DNA of 46,194 bases from an uncultured Oscillospiraceae bacterium (GTDB lineage Bacteria > Bacillota > Clostridia > Oscillospirales > Oscillospiraceae). A model generated the notes under the pieces. It did not search any database. It saw only the letters and a list, made by a program, of their open reading frames with translations, and was not told where the DNA came from. Location: contig CAJUFJ010000025.1 of NCBI GenBank assembly GCA_910585815.1, forward strand, positions 1 through 46,194, given 5' to 3'. Shown here in pieces: positions 39,200-46,194 of the stretch (positions are counted from its first letter, which is position 1; each line of letters opens with the position of its first letter). The position numbers and the translations under genes were made by a program.

Positions 39200-41435
39200 G
39201 CTCGATCCGGGTCACGCCCGGGGCGCCGCGCAGGGCCTCGCCCTCCCGCTTCTGGCAGGTGAACAGAAGCAGCTGCTGCTCGCCGGACAGCTCCCACAGC
39301 AGCTCCAGGGCGTGGGCCAGGCGGCCGTCGTCAAAGGAGACCAGGGCGTCGTCCAGCAGGATGGGGGGACGCTCCGGCAGGCACAGCCGGCACACCGCCA
39401 GCCGCAGGGCCAGATAGAGCTGGTCCGCTGTCCCCCGGGACAGGTACAGGGCGGAGCGGGGCAGTACCCCGTCCCCCTCCCGGACAAAGCCCTCCAGCTC
39501 CCGGGTGAGGGAGACGGCCGGGTATTTATCGCCGGTGAGCCGGGCCATATACTGGCCGGTGAGCCGGTTCAGCTCCGGAGAAAACCGCTCCTGAAGGCGG
39601 GTGTTGGCCTGGGTGAGGGTCTCCATGGCCAGGGAGATCGCCTCCAGCTCCAGCCTGCGCCGGGCCAGCCGGTCCTCCAGCTGTTCCTTTTGGGCGGACA
39701 GGACGGCGGGGTCCCCCATGGCGCTGAGGGTGCCCCGGGCCTGATTCAGCTGGGCATTTACCTGCTCCAGCCGCTGGGCGGCCTGACCCAGGGCCCGGTC
39801 GGTCTCCTGGGGGCCCAGGTCGGGGATGGGCAGCTCGGGGACGGGGCCATCGGAATGCCCGGCCCCCTGGGCGGCCAGGTCTTCCAGCCGGCGGCGGCAG
39901 GCGGCGGCCCGCTCCCGGGCCAGGGCCAGGTCGTGGTCCATGCCCAGGGCCCGGCTGAGGGCCGCTGAACAGCCGAACAGGTCGGTTGCCTCCGGGGCGA
40001 AGCCGTGGACAAAGTCCAGCAGCGCCGATTTCGTGGCGTCCCGCTTTTCCTGCCGCTCGGTGACGGCGTTTTGAATGACCTCCGCCTCGTGGGCAGCCTT
40101 GTCCGCCGCCTGGCACCGCTCCCGATAGCTCTGTGCCAGGGCGGTGAGCTCCTCCGGGGTCTGGACGCCGTATTGAGCCAGAATGCGGCGGGCTTGCCGT
40201 TTCCTATAGAAATACAGAAGGCCAGCTCCTAAAGTCACGACGGCGACCCCCGCCAGCATACCTAAAATAGGGCCGAGGGGAGCGGTTTCATTTTTCATCA
40301 ATTGCCGCGCAATTACCCCAATTCCGCCGCCAAAGCCCAAAAGCAGAAAAATCCAGATACCCCGTTTGACCTTGCCTGCTGTTCGGACAGCGGCTTGACA
40401 GGCGGCGGAATCCACTTCGGCCTTGGCCACCGCCTCGTCGCCGGTCATATCGAGGAAGTGCTCGTCTTTTGTCGCCTCCCTGGCCGTGGCGGCGGCCTCC
40501 TCCGCCTCCTTCAGGGCGGGCTCCCCCTGCTTAATCTCCTCCTCCAGGGCCTTGATGTATTGCAGCTCCCCCTGGGCGTTTTTCAGCTCCTCCCGGTCGG
40601 GGATGGGCCGGGTGGACAGCTCGGTCTCCAGGCCCTCCAGCTGCTTCCGGGCGGCCTGCTCGGCCTCCTCCGCCTGGGCGTAGCGGTCAGACAGCTTCCG
40701 CTGGGCCAAAAGACGGTGGATCTCCGCCTGCCGGGCCAGACCGTCCCGGGTGCGGGCCAGGGCGGCCTGCTCCCCCTCCAAGCGGGCAGTGAGGGCGGCG
40801 GAGGCCTCCAGCGCCTCCAGATTTTCCCGCACCTGGGCCAGCTGGGCCTCCAGCTTGGGGATATCCCCCACGCTTTTGTTAACCTGCCGCCGGTTTTTCC
40901 AGCCCTTCAGCCGCTCCATGGCCTGGGAGAAGGACACGTCCTCCTCCCCCGACGTGACCAGGGCAGCGATGCGCCGCTCCAGCTCGGGGGCGGTGGTGAG
41001 GGACAGGCCGCCGTCCCCCAGGAAGGCGGAGCGGGTGAACACCTCCGCCCCCACCCCGGTGAGCAGCTCGCCGCAGTTGGAGGCGGTGAGGCCGGGCACC
41101 GGCTCCTGGGTGCCAGTGTAGACGGCGGAGAAGGCGCCGAAGGGGGTGTTACGCCTGGGGCCCCGGCGGATGGTGATGTCCCGCCCCTCCAGCTCCAGCT
41201 GGATTTCCCCCTCCATGGGGGCGCCGGACCAGGGCTGATAGCGGTTCTTGTCGGCCAGATAGCCCTTCTTGTTCTGGTCGCGGGTGCTGATGCCGTAGAG
41301 CATGGCCCGCCAGAAGGCGGCCCAGGTGGACTTGCCCCCCTCGTTGGGGCCGTGGATGAGGGTGAGGCCGGGGCCAGGCTCCAGCCGAGCCCGCTCCAGC
41401 CGGCCGAAGGTGGCAGTCATGGATTTGATTTTCAC
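39195..41435 (-). CDS. yhaN: YhaN-like SbcC/Rad50-type AAA ATPase
   Basis: A 746-aa Rad50/SbcC-like ATPase with an N-terminal Walker A (HGPNEGGKSTW, residue about 30), long coiled coils, and a C-terminal ABC signature plus Walker B (LSRGTADQLYLALRLAV; PPILLDDALVSFDD). In the middle, two hydrophobic helices (IWIFLLLGFGGGIGVI and ILGMLAGVAVVTLGAGLLYFY) interrupt the coiled coil, a feature of the YhaN subgroup that implies membrane attachment. It pairs with the nuclease-like gene just upstream: its GTG start overlaps that gene's stop (GTGA). DNA-end processing or repair at the membrane is the likely role. Confidence 0.88.
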   Translation of the reverse strand: MKIKSMTATFGRLERARLEPGPGLTLIHGPNEGGKSTWAAFWRAMLYGISTRDQNKKGYLADKNRYQPWSGAPMEGEIQLELEGRDITIRRGPRRNTPFGAFSAVYTGTQEPVPGLTASNCGELLTGVGAEVFTRSAFLGDGGLSLTTAPELERRIAALVTSGEEDVSFSQAMERLKGWKNRRQVNKSVGDIPKLEAQLAQVRENLEALEASAALTARLEGEQAALARTRDGLARQAEIHRLLAQRKLSDRYAQAEEAEQAARKQLEGLETELSTRPIPDREELKNAQGELQYIKALEEEIKQGEPALKEAEEAAATAREATKDEHFLDMTGDEAVAKAEVDSAACQAAVRTAGKVKRGIWIFLLLGFGGGIGVIARQLMKNETAPLGPILGMLAGVAVVTLGAGLLYFYRKRQARRILAQYGVQTPEELTALAQSYRERCQAADKAAHEAEVIQNAVTERQEKRDATKSALLDFVHGFAPEATDLFGCSAALSRALGMDHDLALARERAAACRRRLEDLAAQGAGHSDGPVPELPIPDLGPQETDRALGQAAQRLEQVNAQLNQARGTLSAMGDPAVLSAQKEQLEDRLARRRLELEAISLAMETLTQANTRLQERFSPELNRLTGQYMARLTGDKYPAVSLTRELEGFVREGDGVLPRSALYLSRGTADQLYLALRLAVCRLCLPERPPILLDDALVSFDDGRLAHALELLWELSGEQQLLLFTCQKREGEALRGAPGVTRIEL

Positions 41436-42502
41436 GGCTCCTCGCCCCCCTCCAGAGCGGCCAGCCCATACCGGGCGGCCAGCTGACATACCGGATCGTC
41501 CGGCGCGGCCTGGCACTTGTCCCACATGGCCTGGAGGAACAGGCCGGTGAGGGCGTCCTCCTCCCGCCGGGCCCACAGGTCCTGGGGCATGCGGGTGCGG
41601 TCGATGATGGTGAGGCCGTAAAACTCGGGGGCCAGCATCAGTTCCAGATTGGCCAGGTCGGGGGCCTGCCCCTCGCCGGTGAGAATCAGGCGGCCCACCA
41701 GGTCCCGAGTCCGGCCGGGCAGGACCTCCAGAATGTTGGACAGCGCCCCCTCCGGCCCGGTGATATCCACCGTGAAAATTTCATAGCGGACCTTGGCCAG
41801 GGGGACGAACTGGGCGGTTACACGGCCGGGCTCCGCCTCCAGGTAGAGGACCCCCTTCTCCCCGGTCTCGTCAAAGCCCCGGCCCTCGGGGCAGCCGGGG
41901 TAGGCCCAGAAGGTCTTCCCCTCCCGCTGCAGCCCGCTGGTCTGGTGGACGTGGCCCAGGGCCAGATAGTCCAGGCCGCTGGCGGCGATATCCCCGGGGG
42001 TGATGGGGCCGTAGTCGCCCTCCGCACCCCCCACGTTCCCGTGGAGGACGGCGAGGTGGAGTCTGCCGTCGTCGGGGACCGCGATGCCCTCCAGAGGACA
42101 GGCGGCCTGGTGGGGGTCGGAGAAGGCCCGGCCCCACAGGGTGCAGCCGGGCAGCTCCACCTGCTCCAGCTCGTCGAAGATATGTACGTTTTCCGGCCAG
42201 TCCAGGACGGTCCACACCGACCGGGGGCCGTAGAAATCGTGGTTGCCCGGGGCGATGAACACCGGGCAGGGGATGGAGGCCAGCGCCGTGGACAGGGCCT
42301 GGGCCGTCTCGCGGAAGACCCGCTCCGAATCCAGTAGGTCGCCGGCCAGCAGCACCAGGTCGGCCTGCTTCTCCCGGGCCAGGGCGGCCAGCCGGTCCAG
42401 CAGCTCCCGCTGCTCCCCCCGCCGCTGGGCCGCCCGCTCCGGCGTCAGGCCGGAAAAGGGGCTGTCCAGGTGGAAATCAGCCCCGTGGATAATTTTTATC
42501 AT
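41432..42502 (-). CDS. yhaO: YhaO-like Mre11/SbcD-type metallophosphoesterase
   Basis: A 356-aa calcineurin-like metallophosphoesterase of the SbcD/Mre11/YhaO type. Metal motifs are in order: GADFHLD (residues 8-14), LLAGDLLDS, GNHDFYG, and LALGHVHQT near 175. Together with YhaN it should form a DNA nuclease/ATPase complex that trims DNA ends or hairpins. AAAGAGGT lies six bases before the ATG. It overlaps yhaN by four bases, the usual arrangement for this pair. A palindromic repeat lies just upstream. Confidence 0.9.
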   Translation of the reverse strand: MIKIIHGADFHLDSPFSGLTPERAAQRRGEQRELLDRLAALAREKQADLVLLAGDLLDSERVFRETAQALSTALASIPCPVFIAPGNHDFYGPRSVWTVLDWPENVHIFDELEQVELPGCTLWGRAFSDPHQAACPLEGIAVPDDGRLHLAVLHGNVGGAEGDYGPITPGDIAASGLDYLALGHVHQTSGLQREGKTFWAYPGCPEGRGFDETGEKGVLYLEAEPGRVTAQFVPLAKVRYEIFTVDITGPEGALSNILEVLPGRTRDLVGRLILTGEGQAPDLANLELMLAPEFYGLTIIDRTRMPQDLWARREEDALTGLFLQAMWDKCQAAPDDPVCQLAARYGLAALEGGEEP

Positions 42503-42524
42503 GGTTGTACCTCTTTAAGCGGTT

Positions 42525-42587
42525 TGCAGGGGCGGCCTGTGGCCGCCCGCCTTTATGGATTACGGGCGGCCACGGGCCACCCCTACA
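42525..42587. repeat. REP-like palindromic element, full copy
   Basis: Left arm begins TGCAGGGGCGGCCTGTGGCC (42525-42550), right arm is its near inverted copy (42563-42587), with a 12-nt centre. Same family as 44497-44571 and 21222-21246. It lies between ymdB and yhaO. Confidence 0.8.
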
Positions 42588-42599
42588 CAGACGTCCGCG

Positions 42600-43376
42600 T
42601 TATTCAATAATATCCGTCCGGACCACATTGACGCATTTTTTCGTCTCGGTGTCGATGGTAAACAGGCAGGCGTTCAGCTTGCAGTTCCCCTCGGCCTCCT
42701 CATACCGCCGGGGCAGGCCGCCCAGGAACAGGTTCAGGGAGTTCTCCGGCTTGATGCCCAGCACCGAGTTGACCGGCCCGGTCATCCCCAGGTCGGTGAC
42801 GAAGCCGGTGCCCTGGGGGAGCACCCGGCAGTCCGCCGTGGGCACGTGGGTGTGGGTGCCCCACACCGCTGCCGCCCGGCCGTCCAGATGCCAGCCCATG
42901 GCCCCCTTCTCGCTGGTGGCCTCGGCGTGGAAGTCCACCAGCAGCAGGTCGAAGCCCCCCCGGTTCCAGAAGTAGTTGGCCGCCTTAAAGGGGCTGTCCA
43001 GGTTGGAGTTCAGGTCCACCCGGCCCATGATGTTCAGCACGCCCAGGGCCAGGCCCTGGCACCGGTAGACCCCAAACCCCCGGCCGGGCACCCGGCCGGC
43101 GTAGTTGGCGGGGCGGAGGATGCGGTCCTCCTTGTCCAGAAAGGCGCCGATCTGGATGCGGTTCCAGGTGTGGTTGCCCAGGGTAATCACGTCGGCCCCG
43201 GCCTCCAGAACACGCCGGGCCTGGGCGGGGGTGATGCCCACTCCGGAGGCGTTTTCCCCGTTGACCACGCAGAAATGGGCTCCGGTCTCCTCCCGCAGGC
43301 CGGGCAGGCGGCGGGACAGAATGTCCTGCCCTCCTTCGCCCACCACGTCGCCTACCGCTAATACGTTTAACAGCAT
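42600..43376 (-). CDS. ymdB: YmdB-family metallophosphoesterase
   Basis: A 258-aa member of the TIGR00282/YmdB family; in Bacillus subtilis YmdB is a 2',3'-cyclic nucleotide phosphodiesterase that affects RNA turnover and biofilm decisions. Motifs: VLAVGDVVGEGG at the start, VVNGENASGVGI near 40, TLGNHTWN near 70, LVDFHAEATSEK near 155 and VWGTHTHVPTAD near 175, all metal ligands of the family. AAGGAGG lies seven bases before ATG 43376; the longer upstream frame is not coding. A good promoter precedes it. Confidence 0.92.
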   Translation of the reverse strand: MLLNVLAVGDVVGEGGQDILSRRLPGLREETGAHFCVVNGENASGVGITPAQARRVLEAGADVITLGNHTWNRIQIGAFLDKEDRILRPANYAGRVPGRGFGVYRCQGLALGVLNIMGRVDLNSNLDSPFKAANYFWNRGGFDLLLVDFHAEATSEKGAMGWHLDGRAAAVWGTHTHVPTADCRVLPQGTGFVTDLGMTGPVNSVLGIKPENSLNLFLGGLPRRYEEAEGNCKLNACLFTIDTETKKCVNVVRTDIIE

Positions 43377-43412
43377 AGAAAGTCCTCCTTGCCGGCAGCA
43401 GTTTTCCTGCCT

Positions 43413-43441
43413 ATTATAAAGTATCCCCCGGAATTTCGCAA
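43413..43441 (-). promoter_or_regulatory. ymdB promoter
   Basis: Minus strand: -35 TTGCGA (43436-43441), 17-bp spacer, -10 TATAAT (43413-43418). Confidence 0.72.
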
Positions 43442-43461
43442 CAGTTGTTTGGGGAGGCAGC

Positions 43462-44460
43462 CTAGGCTGTCTCCCGTGTTTTTTTCCAAAGCTCCACAAG
43501 CCGGTGGAGGGCGACGGCCAGGGCGATGTTGGCGGCGTAGGACAGCAGGAAATACAGCCGGTTGCTGGGCCCAAAGGAGACAAACCGGCGCAGCAGTGTC
43601 ACCTCGGAGAACAGGCTGACGTTCAGCAGGTAAATCTCCAGGCTGTGCCGCCCCAGCAGGCGGAAAAACCGCTGAGCCCACCCCAGGGGCAGGCGCTCAA
43701 AGCACCAGCATATGGCAAAGCACATGGGCACGGTGGTAAACAGGAACAGGTAACACAGCGGGCGGTAATCGGCGTTGGGGCCCTTGCCCATGGTCAGCAG
43801 GTAGAGCACCCCCAGCCCCAGCCAGACGCACCAGAACAGGATGTCTCTGGTCCCCAGCCGCCGGTCCTCCAGCACATAGAAGCCCAGCAGCAGGCCCAGG
43901 CAGAAGATGGGCAGGCGGAAGACCAGGTCCATGGAGTACCAGTAGCCGTCCACCATCAGCACCCGGCCGATGACCAGCCCCAGCAGAACGCCGGCGGCGG
44001 TGAGGCATTCCCGGCGGCGGCTGGCCCGCAGGCGGCGGAAGCAGAAGGGGGTGATGGCGTAGAGGCTCATGGACCCCGCCACATACCAGTTGAAGGCCCC
44101 CGCCGGGCGGACCCAGTAGTACAGCAGAGAGGCGTTCCAGAGCAGGGCGCTGAGGGGCGCGCCCCGGGTGAGGACCTGGAAAAGGGTGTAGGGCACCATC
44201 ACCAGATAGTAGGCGGGGAGCACCCGCCCCGCCCGCCGGGCCATGAAGGTGGAGTAGCTCTGCTCCCGCCGGGCCAGGGACATCACCAGACCCATGGAGG
44301 ACAGCAGAAGGAAGATATCCACCCCGCCGAAGCCCGCCGCCCGGAACAGCTCCAGGACGGACAGGCCCATGTCTAGGTCGAAGGAGTGGAACAGCATCAC
44401 CCAGAGGATGGCCACCCCCATCAGTTCGGTGCGGTATTTGCTTAAAATACTGTAGCGCAT
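43462..44460 (-). CDS. Acyltransferase 3 family membrane protein
   Basis: A 332-aa membrane protein with about ten hydrophobic helices. The N terminus (RTELMGVAILWVMLFHS) carries the conserved His of the acyltransferase-3 (OafA/NolL) family, and the following region FRAAGFGGVDIFLLLSSMGLVMS is also characteristic. Members O-acetylate cell-wall or surface polysaccharides using acyl-CoA from the cytoplasm. GGAGG lies seven bases before the ATG. It stands alone, divergent from the small XRE gene, with a palindromic repeat in the shared gap. Target polymer unknown. Confidence 0.88.
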   Translation of the reverse strand: MRYSILSKYRTELMGVAILWVMLFHSFDLDMGLSVLELFRAAGFGGVDIFLLLSSMGLVMSLARREQSYSTFMARRAGRVLPAYYLVMVPYTLFQVLTRGAPLSALLWNASLLYYWVRPAGAFNWYVAGSMSLYAITPFCFRRLRASRRRECLTAAGVLLGLVIGRVLMVDGYWYSMDLVFRLPIFCLGLLLGFYVLEDRRLGTRDILFWCVWLGLGVLYLLTMGKGPNADYRPLCYLFLFTTVPMCFAICWCFERLPLGWAQRFFRLLGRHSLEIYLLNVSLFSEVTLLRRFVSFGPSNRLYFLLSYAANIALAVALHRLVELWKKTRETA

Positions 44461-44496
44461 GGTTTTTCCTCCACTATCAGCCGGGCGCAGGGATAT

Positions 44497-44571
44497 TGTA
44501 GGGGCGGCCTGTGGCCGCCCGCTGTATCGCAGCGTTTGGGTCTCTGCGGGCGGCCACAGGCCGCCCCTACA
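44497..44571. repeat. REP-like palindromic element, perfect copy
   Basis: Two perfectly inverted 26-bp arms (44497-44522 and 44546-44571), left arm beginning TGTAGGGGCGGCCTGTGGCC, around a 23-nt centre. It lies in the gap between divergent genes and is the best-preserved member of a family with copies at 42525, 21222 and 39178. Confidence 0.88.
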
Positions 44572-44611
44572 TTTTAGTACCCATAGGACATAAAATCAAT
44601 ACTTTTGCCGG

Positions 44612-44625
44612 AATTGTGCTAGAAT
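44612..44625 (+). promoter_or_regulatory. Candidate extended -10 promoter for the XRE gene
   Basis: TGTGCTAGAAT provides an extended -10 (TGC then TAGAAT) about 40 bp before the GTG start; no convincing -35 at 17 bp. Confidence 0.35.
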
Positions 44626-44662
44626 TTAAGAAAATAACCGCTGGTGGAAGGGGGGATTTGGG

Positions 44663-44881
44663 GTGAGCATACTGGAAAACAAGCAAAGATTCTGCAACCG
44701 CCTGAAAGCTCTGCGGGAAGGGAAAAAGCTGACGGTGGAGGAATTGGCCCAGTGCAGCGGCGTGGCTCTGACCATTCTGGAGGAGTTGGAGCGGGAGGTA
44801 CTTCCAGCGGAAATGATGCTTCACGACGCCGTACTCCTGGCAAAAGCGTTTGACTGCAAGATATACGAATTGTTTGAATGA
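44663..44881 (+). CDS. Small XRE-family helix-turn-helix protein
   Basis: A 72-aa DNA-binding protein, almost entirely one Cro/C1-type helix-turn-helix (FCNRLKALREGKKLTVEELAQCSGVALTILEELE). The recognition helix is SGVALTILEELER, and the C-terminal DAVLLAKAFDCKIYELFE is the usual last helix pair. The GTG start follows a purine-rich AAGGGGGG about nine bases upstream. It stands alone, with no partner toxin or phage genes, and faces a REP-like palindrome upstream and a MITE-like element downstream. Its targets are unknown; autoregulation is common in such proteins. Confidence 0.78.
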   Translation: MSILENKQRFCNRLKALREGKKLTVEELAQCSGVALTILEELEREVLPAEMMLHDAVLLAKAFDCKIYELFE

Positions 44882-44918
44882 AAGACTATACACGTCTCAA
44901 AATTTTGAAAACCTTCCG

Positions 44919-45204
44919 CATGTAGGGCAAGGGCTCTGCCCTTGCCTTTTCTGCCACGTAACAGAACGCGCTCAAAAGCCTTCCCCCTTAAAGGGGGAAG
45001 GTGGCACGGCCGGAGGCCGTGACGGATGAGGGTGCGGTAAGGTTAGCGCCCCTTATCGAAAGGACAGCGTCCCCGCCCCGCCCCCTCATCCGCCCCCTCC
45101 AGGGGCACCTTCCCCCCGGAGGGTGGAAGGCTTGCCCTGCGGGGGACGAAGGGAATTTTATCCCCTCACGGGGATAGGCAGGAGTAGAACCCCTGCCCTA
45201 CATG
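44919..45204. mobile_element. MITE-like element (286 bp, no ORF)
   Basis: The ends are inverted: CATGTAGGGCAAGGGCTCTGC at the left against CATGTAGGGCAGGGGTTCTAC on the other strand at the right (17 of 21 match, shown in two halves of 20 or fewer: CATGTAGGGCA then AGGGCTCTGC). Inside is a second inverted pair, AAGCCTTCC...GAAGGTG...GGATGAGGG (44976-45033 against 45081-45133). There is no gene. Just outside, TGAAAACCNTCCGC occurs as a direct repeat (44906-44919 and 45256-45269). Confidence 0.6.
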
Positions 45205-45274
45205 ATGTACCGGCCGATATTTCCATAGGCTTTCCGAATTTATGAGACGAGTATGTGAAAACCCTCCGCCACCC

Positions 45275-45302
45275 TTGACAAACCGGCCTGTTCTGATATA
45301 AT
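45275..45302 (+). promoter_or_regulatory. Strong sigma-A promoter with no downstream gene
   Basis: TTGACA (45275-45280), 16-bp spacer, TATAAT (45297-45302). Both hexamers are perfect consensus. Predicted start near 45310. No ORF begins downstream before the convergent pnp gene. Confidence 0.82.
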
Positions 45303-45309
45303 ACAAACA

Positions 45310-45440
45310 GAAAGGGCGCTGTCACTGACAGTTGGCCCGGTTCGATTAGCTAAACACAGTTAGCCGCTCGGGGCCATCCGGGCGGCTAACATGCATTGGT
45401 AGTACCAAAACAAAAGCGGGACGGCGTGCCGTCCCGCTTT
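45310..45440 (+). ncRNA. Candidate structured small RNA (about 130 nt)
   Basis: Between the perfect promoter at 45275 and a terminator hairpin lie three more hairpins: GGGC-G-CTGT...ACAG-TTG-GCCC (45314-45338), GTTAGCCGC/GCGGCTAAC (45359-45367 with 45382-45390), and TTGGT-AGT-ACCAA (45396-45408). The only start codon (ATG CAT TGG TAG) reads three codons. The family is not one I recognise; it lacks the conserved features of SRP RNA, 6S RNA, T-box or tRNA. Strand and ends are predictions. Confidence 0.55.
45413..45440. terminator. pnp terminator, shared with the candidate small RNA
   Basis: GCGGGACGGC (45416-45425) pairs with 45428-45437, extended by AAA/TTT. On the minus strand it is followed by TTTTGTTTTG, a good terminator for pnp; on the plus strand the tail is CTTTGCTGCTT, weaker. 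Confidence 0.8.
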
Positions 45441-45445
45441 GCTGC

Positions 45446-46194
45446 TTATTTGATGGGCAGACCGGCCTCTTTCTTGGCCTTGATCTCCCGGAGGGCGTCC
45501 TTATAGGACAGGTTAACCCGGCCCTTCTCGTCAATCTCAGTGACCTTGACCCAGATCATATCGCCGATGTTGACCACGTCCTCGACCCGGTCCACCCGGC
45601 GCTCGGCCAGCTTGGAGATGTGGACCATGCCGTCCTTGCCCGGGGCCAGCTCCACAAAGGCGCCGAACTGGAGGATGCGCACCACCTTGCCGTAGTACAG
45701 CTCGCCCACCTGGGGGACGAACACGATGGTCTCGATCATCTTCTTGGCGGCGTCGCAGGAGGCGGCGTCGGGGGAGGCGATGTGGATGGTGCCGTCGTCC
45801 TCAATGTCGATCTGCGCGCCCGACTCGGCGGTGATCTTCTGGATGACAGAACCGCCCTTGCCGATGACCTCCCGAATCTTGTCGGGGTCGATCTTCATGG
45901 ACAGCATCTTGGGGGCCCACTTGCACACCTCGGGACGGGGGGCGGAGATGCAGGGCAGCATCACCTCGTCCAGGATAGCGAACCGGGCGTCCCGGGTGAT
46001 GTCCAGGGCCTCCTTGATGATCTCATGGGTCAGGCCGTCGTTCTTCAGGTCCATCTGGATGGCGGTGATGCCCGACTTGGTGCCGGCCACCTTAAAGTCC
46101 ATTTCGCCGTGGAAGTCCTCCACGCCCTGGATGTCGATAAAGGTGGTGAAGCCGCCGTTGTCGTCCTGAATCAGGCCGCAGGAGATGCCGGCCA
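45446..46194 (-). CDS. pnp: Polyribonucleotide nucleotidyltransferase, C-terminal part (partial)
   Basis: The last ~249 codons of PNPase, a phosphate-dependent 3'-5' exoribonuclease of the RNA degradosome; the 5' end is beyond the window. Seen: the end of the second RNase PH core (GVEDFHGEMDFKVAGTKSGITAIQMDLK), a KH domain (DKIREVIGKGGSVIQKITAESGAQIDIEDDG), and an S1 domain (GKVVRILQFGAFVELAPGKDGMVHISKLA) ending VNLSYKDALREIKAKKEAG. The KH loop GKGG is intact. The reading frame continues upstream of 46123 to the window edge, so the internal ATG there is not the start. A terminator follows closely. Confidence 0.95.
   Translation of the reverse strand, partial: AGISCGLIQDDNGGFTTFIDIQGVEDFHGEMDFKVAGTKSGITAIQMDLKNDGLTHEIIKEALDITRDARFAILDEVMLPCISAPRPEVCKWAPKMLSMKIDPDKIREVIGKGGSVIQKITAESGAQIDIEDDGTIHIASPDAASCDAAKKMIETIVFVPQVGELYYGKVVRILQFGAFVELAPGKDGMVHISKLAERRVDRVEDVVNIGDMIWVKVTEIDEKGRVNLSYKDALREIKAKKEAGLPIK

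Noticed and set aside
45310..45410. Possible tRNA (GGTTCGATT looks like a T-loop, and the region ends near ACCA)
   Set aside because: No cloverleaf can be folded: no 7-bp acceptor stem, D-arm or anticodon stem in register.
1..46194. CRISPR arrays, prophage, integrase/att sites, rRNA operons, insertion-sequence transposases
   Set aside because: None seen on either strand; repeated units found are short palindromes or a non-coding MITE-like element.

Overview
The window reads as a chromosomal segment of a high-GC, anaerobic gut-type Firmicute, most likely Oscillospiraceae (Flavonifractor/Lawsonibacter/Intestinimonas-like). This is inference from strong AGGAGG ribosome sites, consensus sigma-A promoters, an S-layer-homology protein, YhaO/YhaN, YmdB and PadR-type genes, oxygen-sensitive Fe-S flavoenzymes, and intergenic palindromic repeats of the kind common in that family. 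No phage, plasmid, CRISPR, rRNA or tRNA genes were found.

Layout. 1-2250: a repeat-like leader, an S-layer-homology protein and a coupled 64-aa protein, closed by a two-way terminator. 2267-7640 (minus): two orphan hybrid histidine kinases behind one promoter. 7722-9641 (minus): a PrpR-type sigma-54 activator, divergent from a long plus-strand operon (10003-21188) that starts at a sigma-54 promoter with a -24/-12 element. That operon encodes an MmgE/PrpD dehydratase, a lactonase-like metallohydrolase, a TRAP transporter (DctPQM), a PrpF/methylitaconate-isomerase-type enzyme, an isocitrate-lyase/PEP-mutase-type lyase, an aconitase-type two-subunit hydratase, a D-2-hydroxyacid dehydrogenase and a glycerate 2-kinase. 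Read together they look like uptake, isomerisation, hydration and cleavage of a branched unsaturated di- or tricarboxylate, resembling the last steps of nicotinate fermentation (methylitaconate to dimethylmaleate to dimethylmalate to propionate plus pyruvate) but with its own importer and a glycerate branch.

21429-24104 (minus): a flotillin-like protein and a ribbon-helix-helix/long-helical fusion. 24240-24452: a frameshifted receiver-domain remnant. 24456-25169 (minus): an AraC regulator, divergent from an operon (25477-30797) of a glutamate-semialdehyde-type dehydrogenase, an NhaC-type antiporter, a DapA/HOGA-family lyase and an aminotransferase. This set could convert 4-hydroxyglutamate semialdehyde to pyruvate and glyoxylate.

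30936-37574 (minus): an operon of two Old-Yellow-Enzyme/Fe-S/FAD reductases, an enolase-superfamily enzyme and a sodium-solute symporter. Its near-perfect promoter carries a PadR-type operator in the spacer, and a PadR gene lies divergently at 37784. 38503-46194: housekeeping genes (lepB, yhaN-yhaO, ymdB, an acyltransferase, a small XRE regulator, the 3' part of pnp), with REP-like palindromes, a MITE-like element, and a strong promoter followed by about 130 nt of structured, non-coding sequence (candidate new small RNA).
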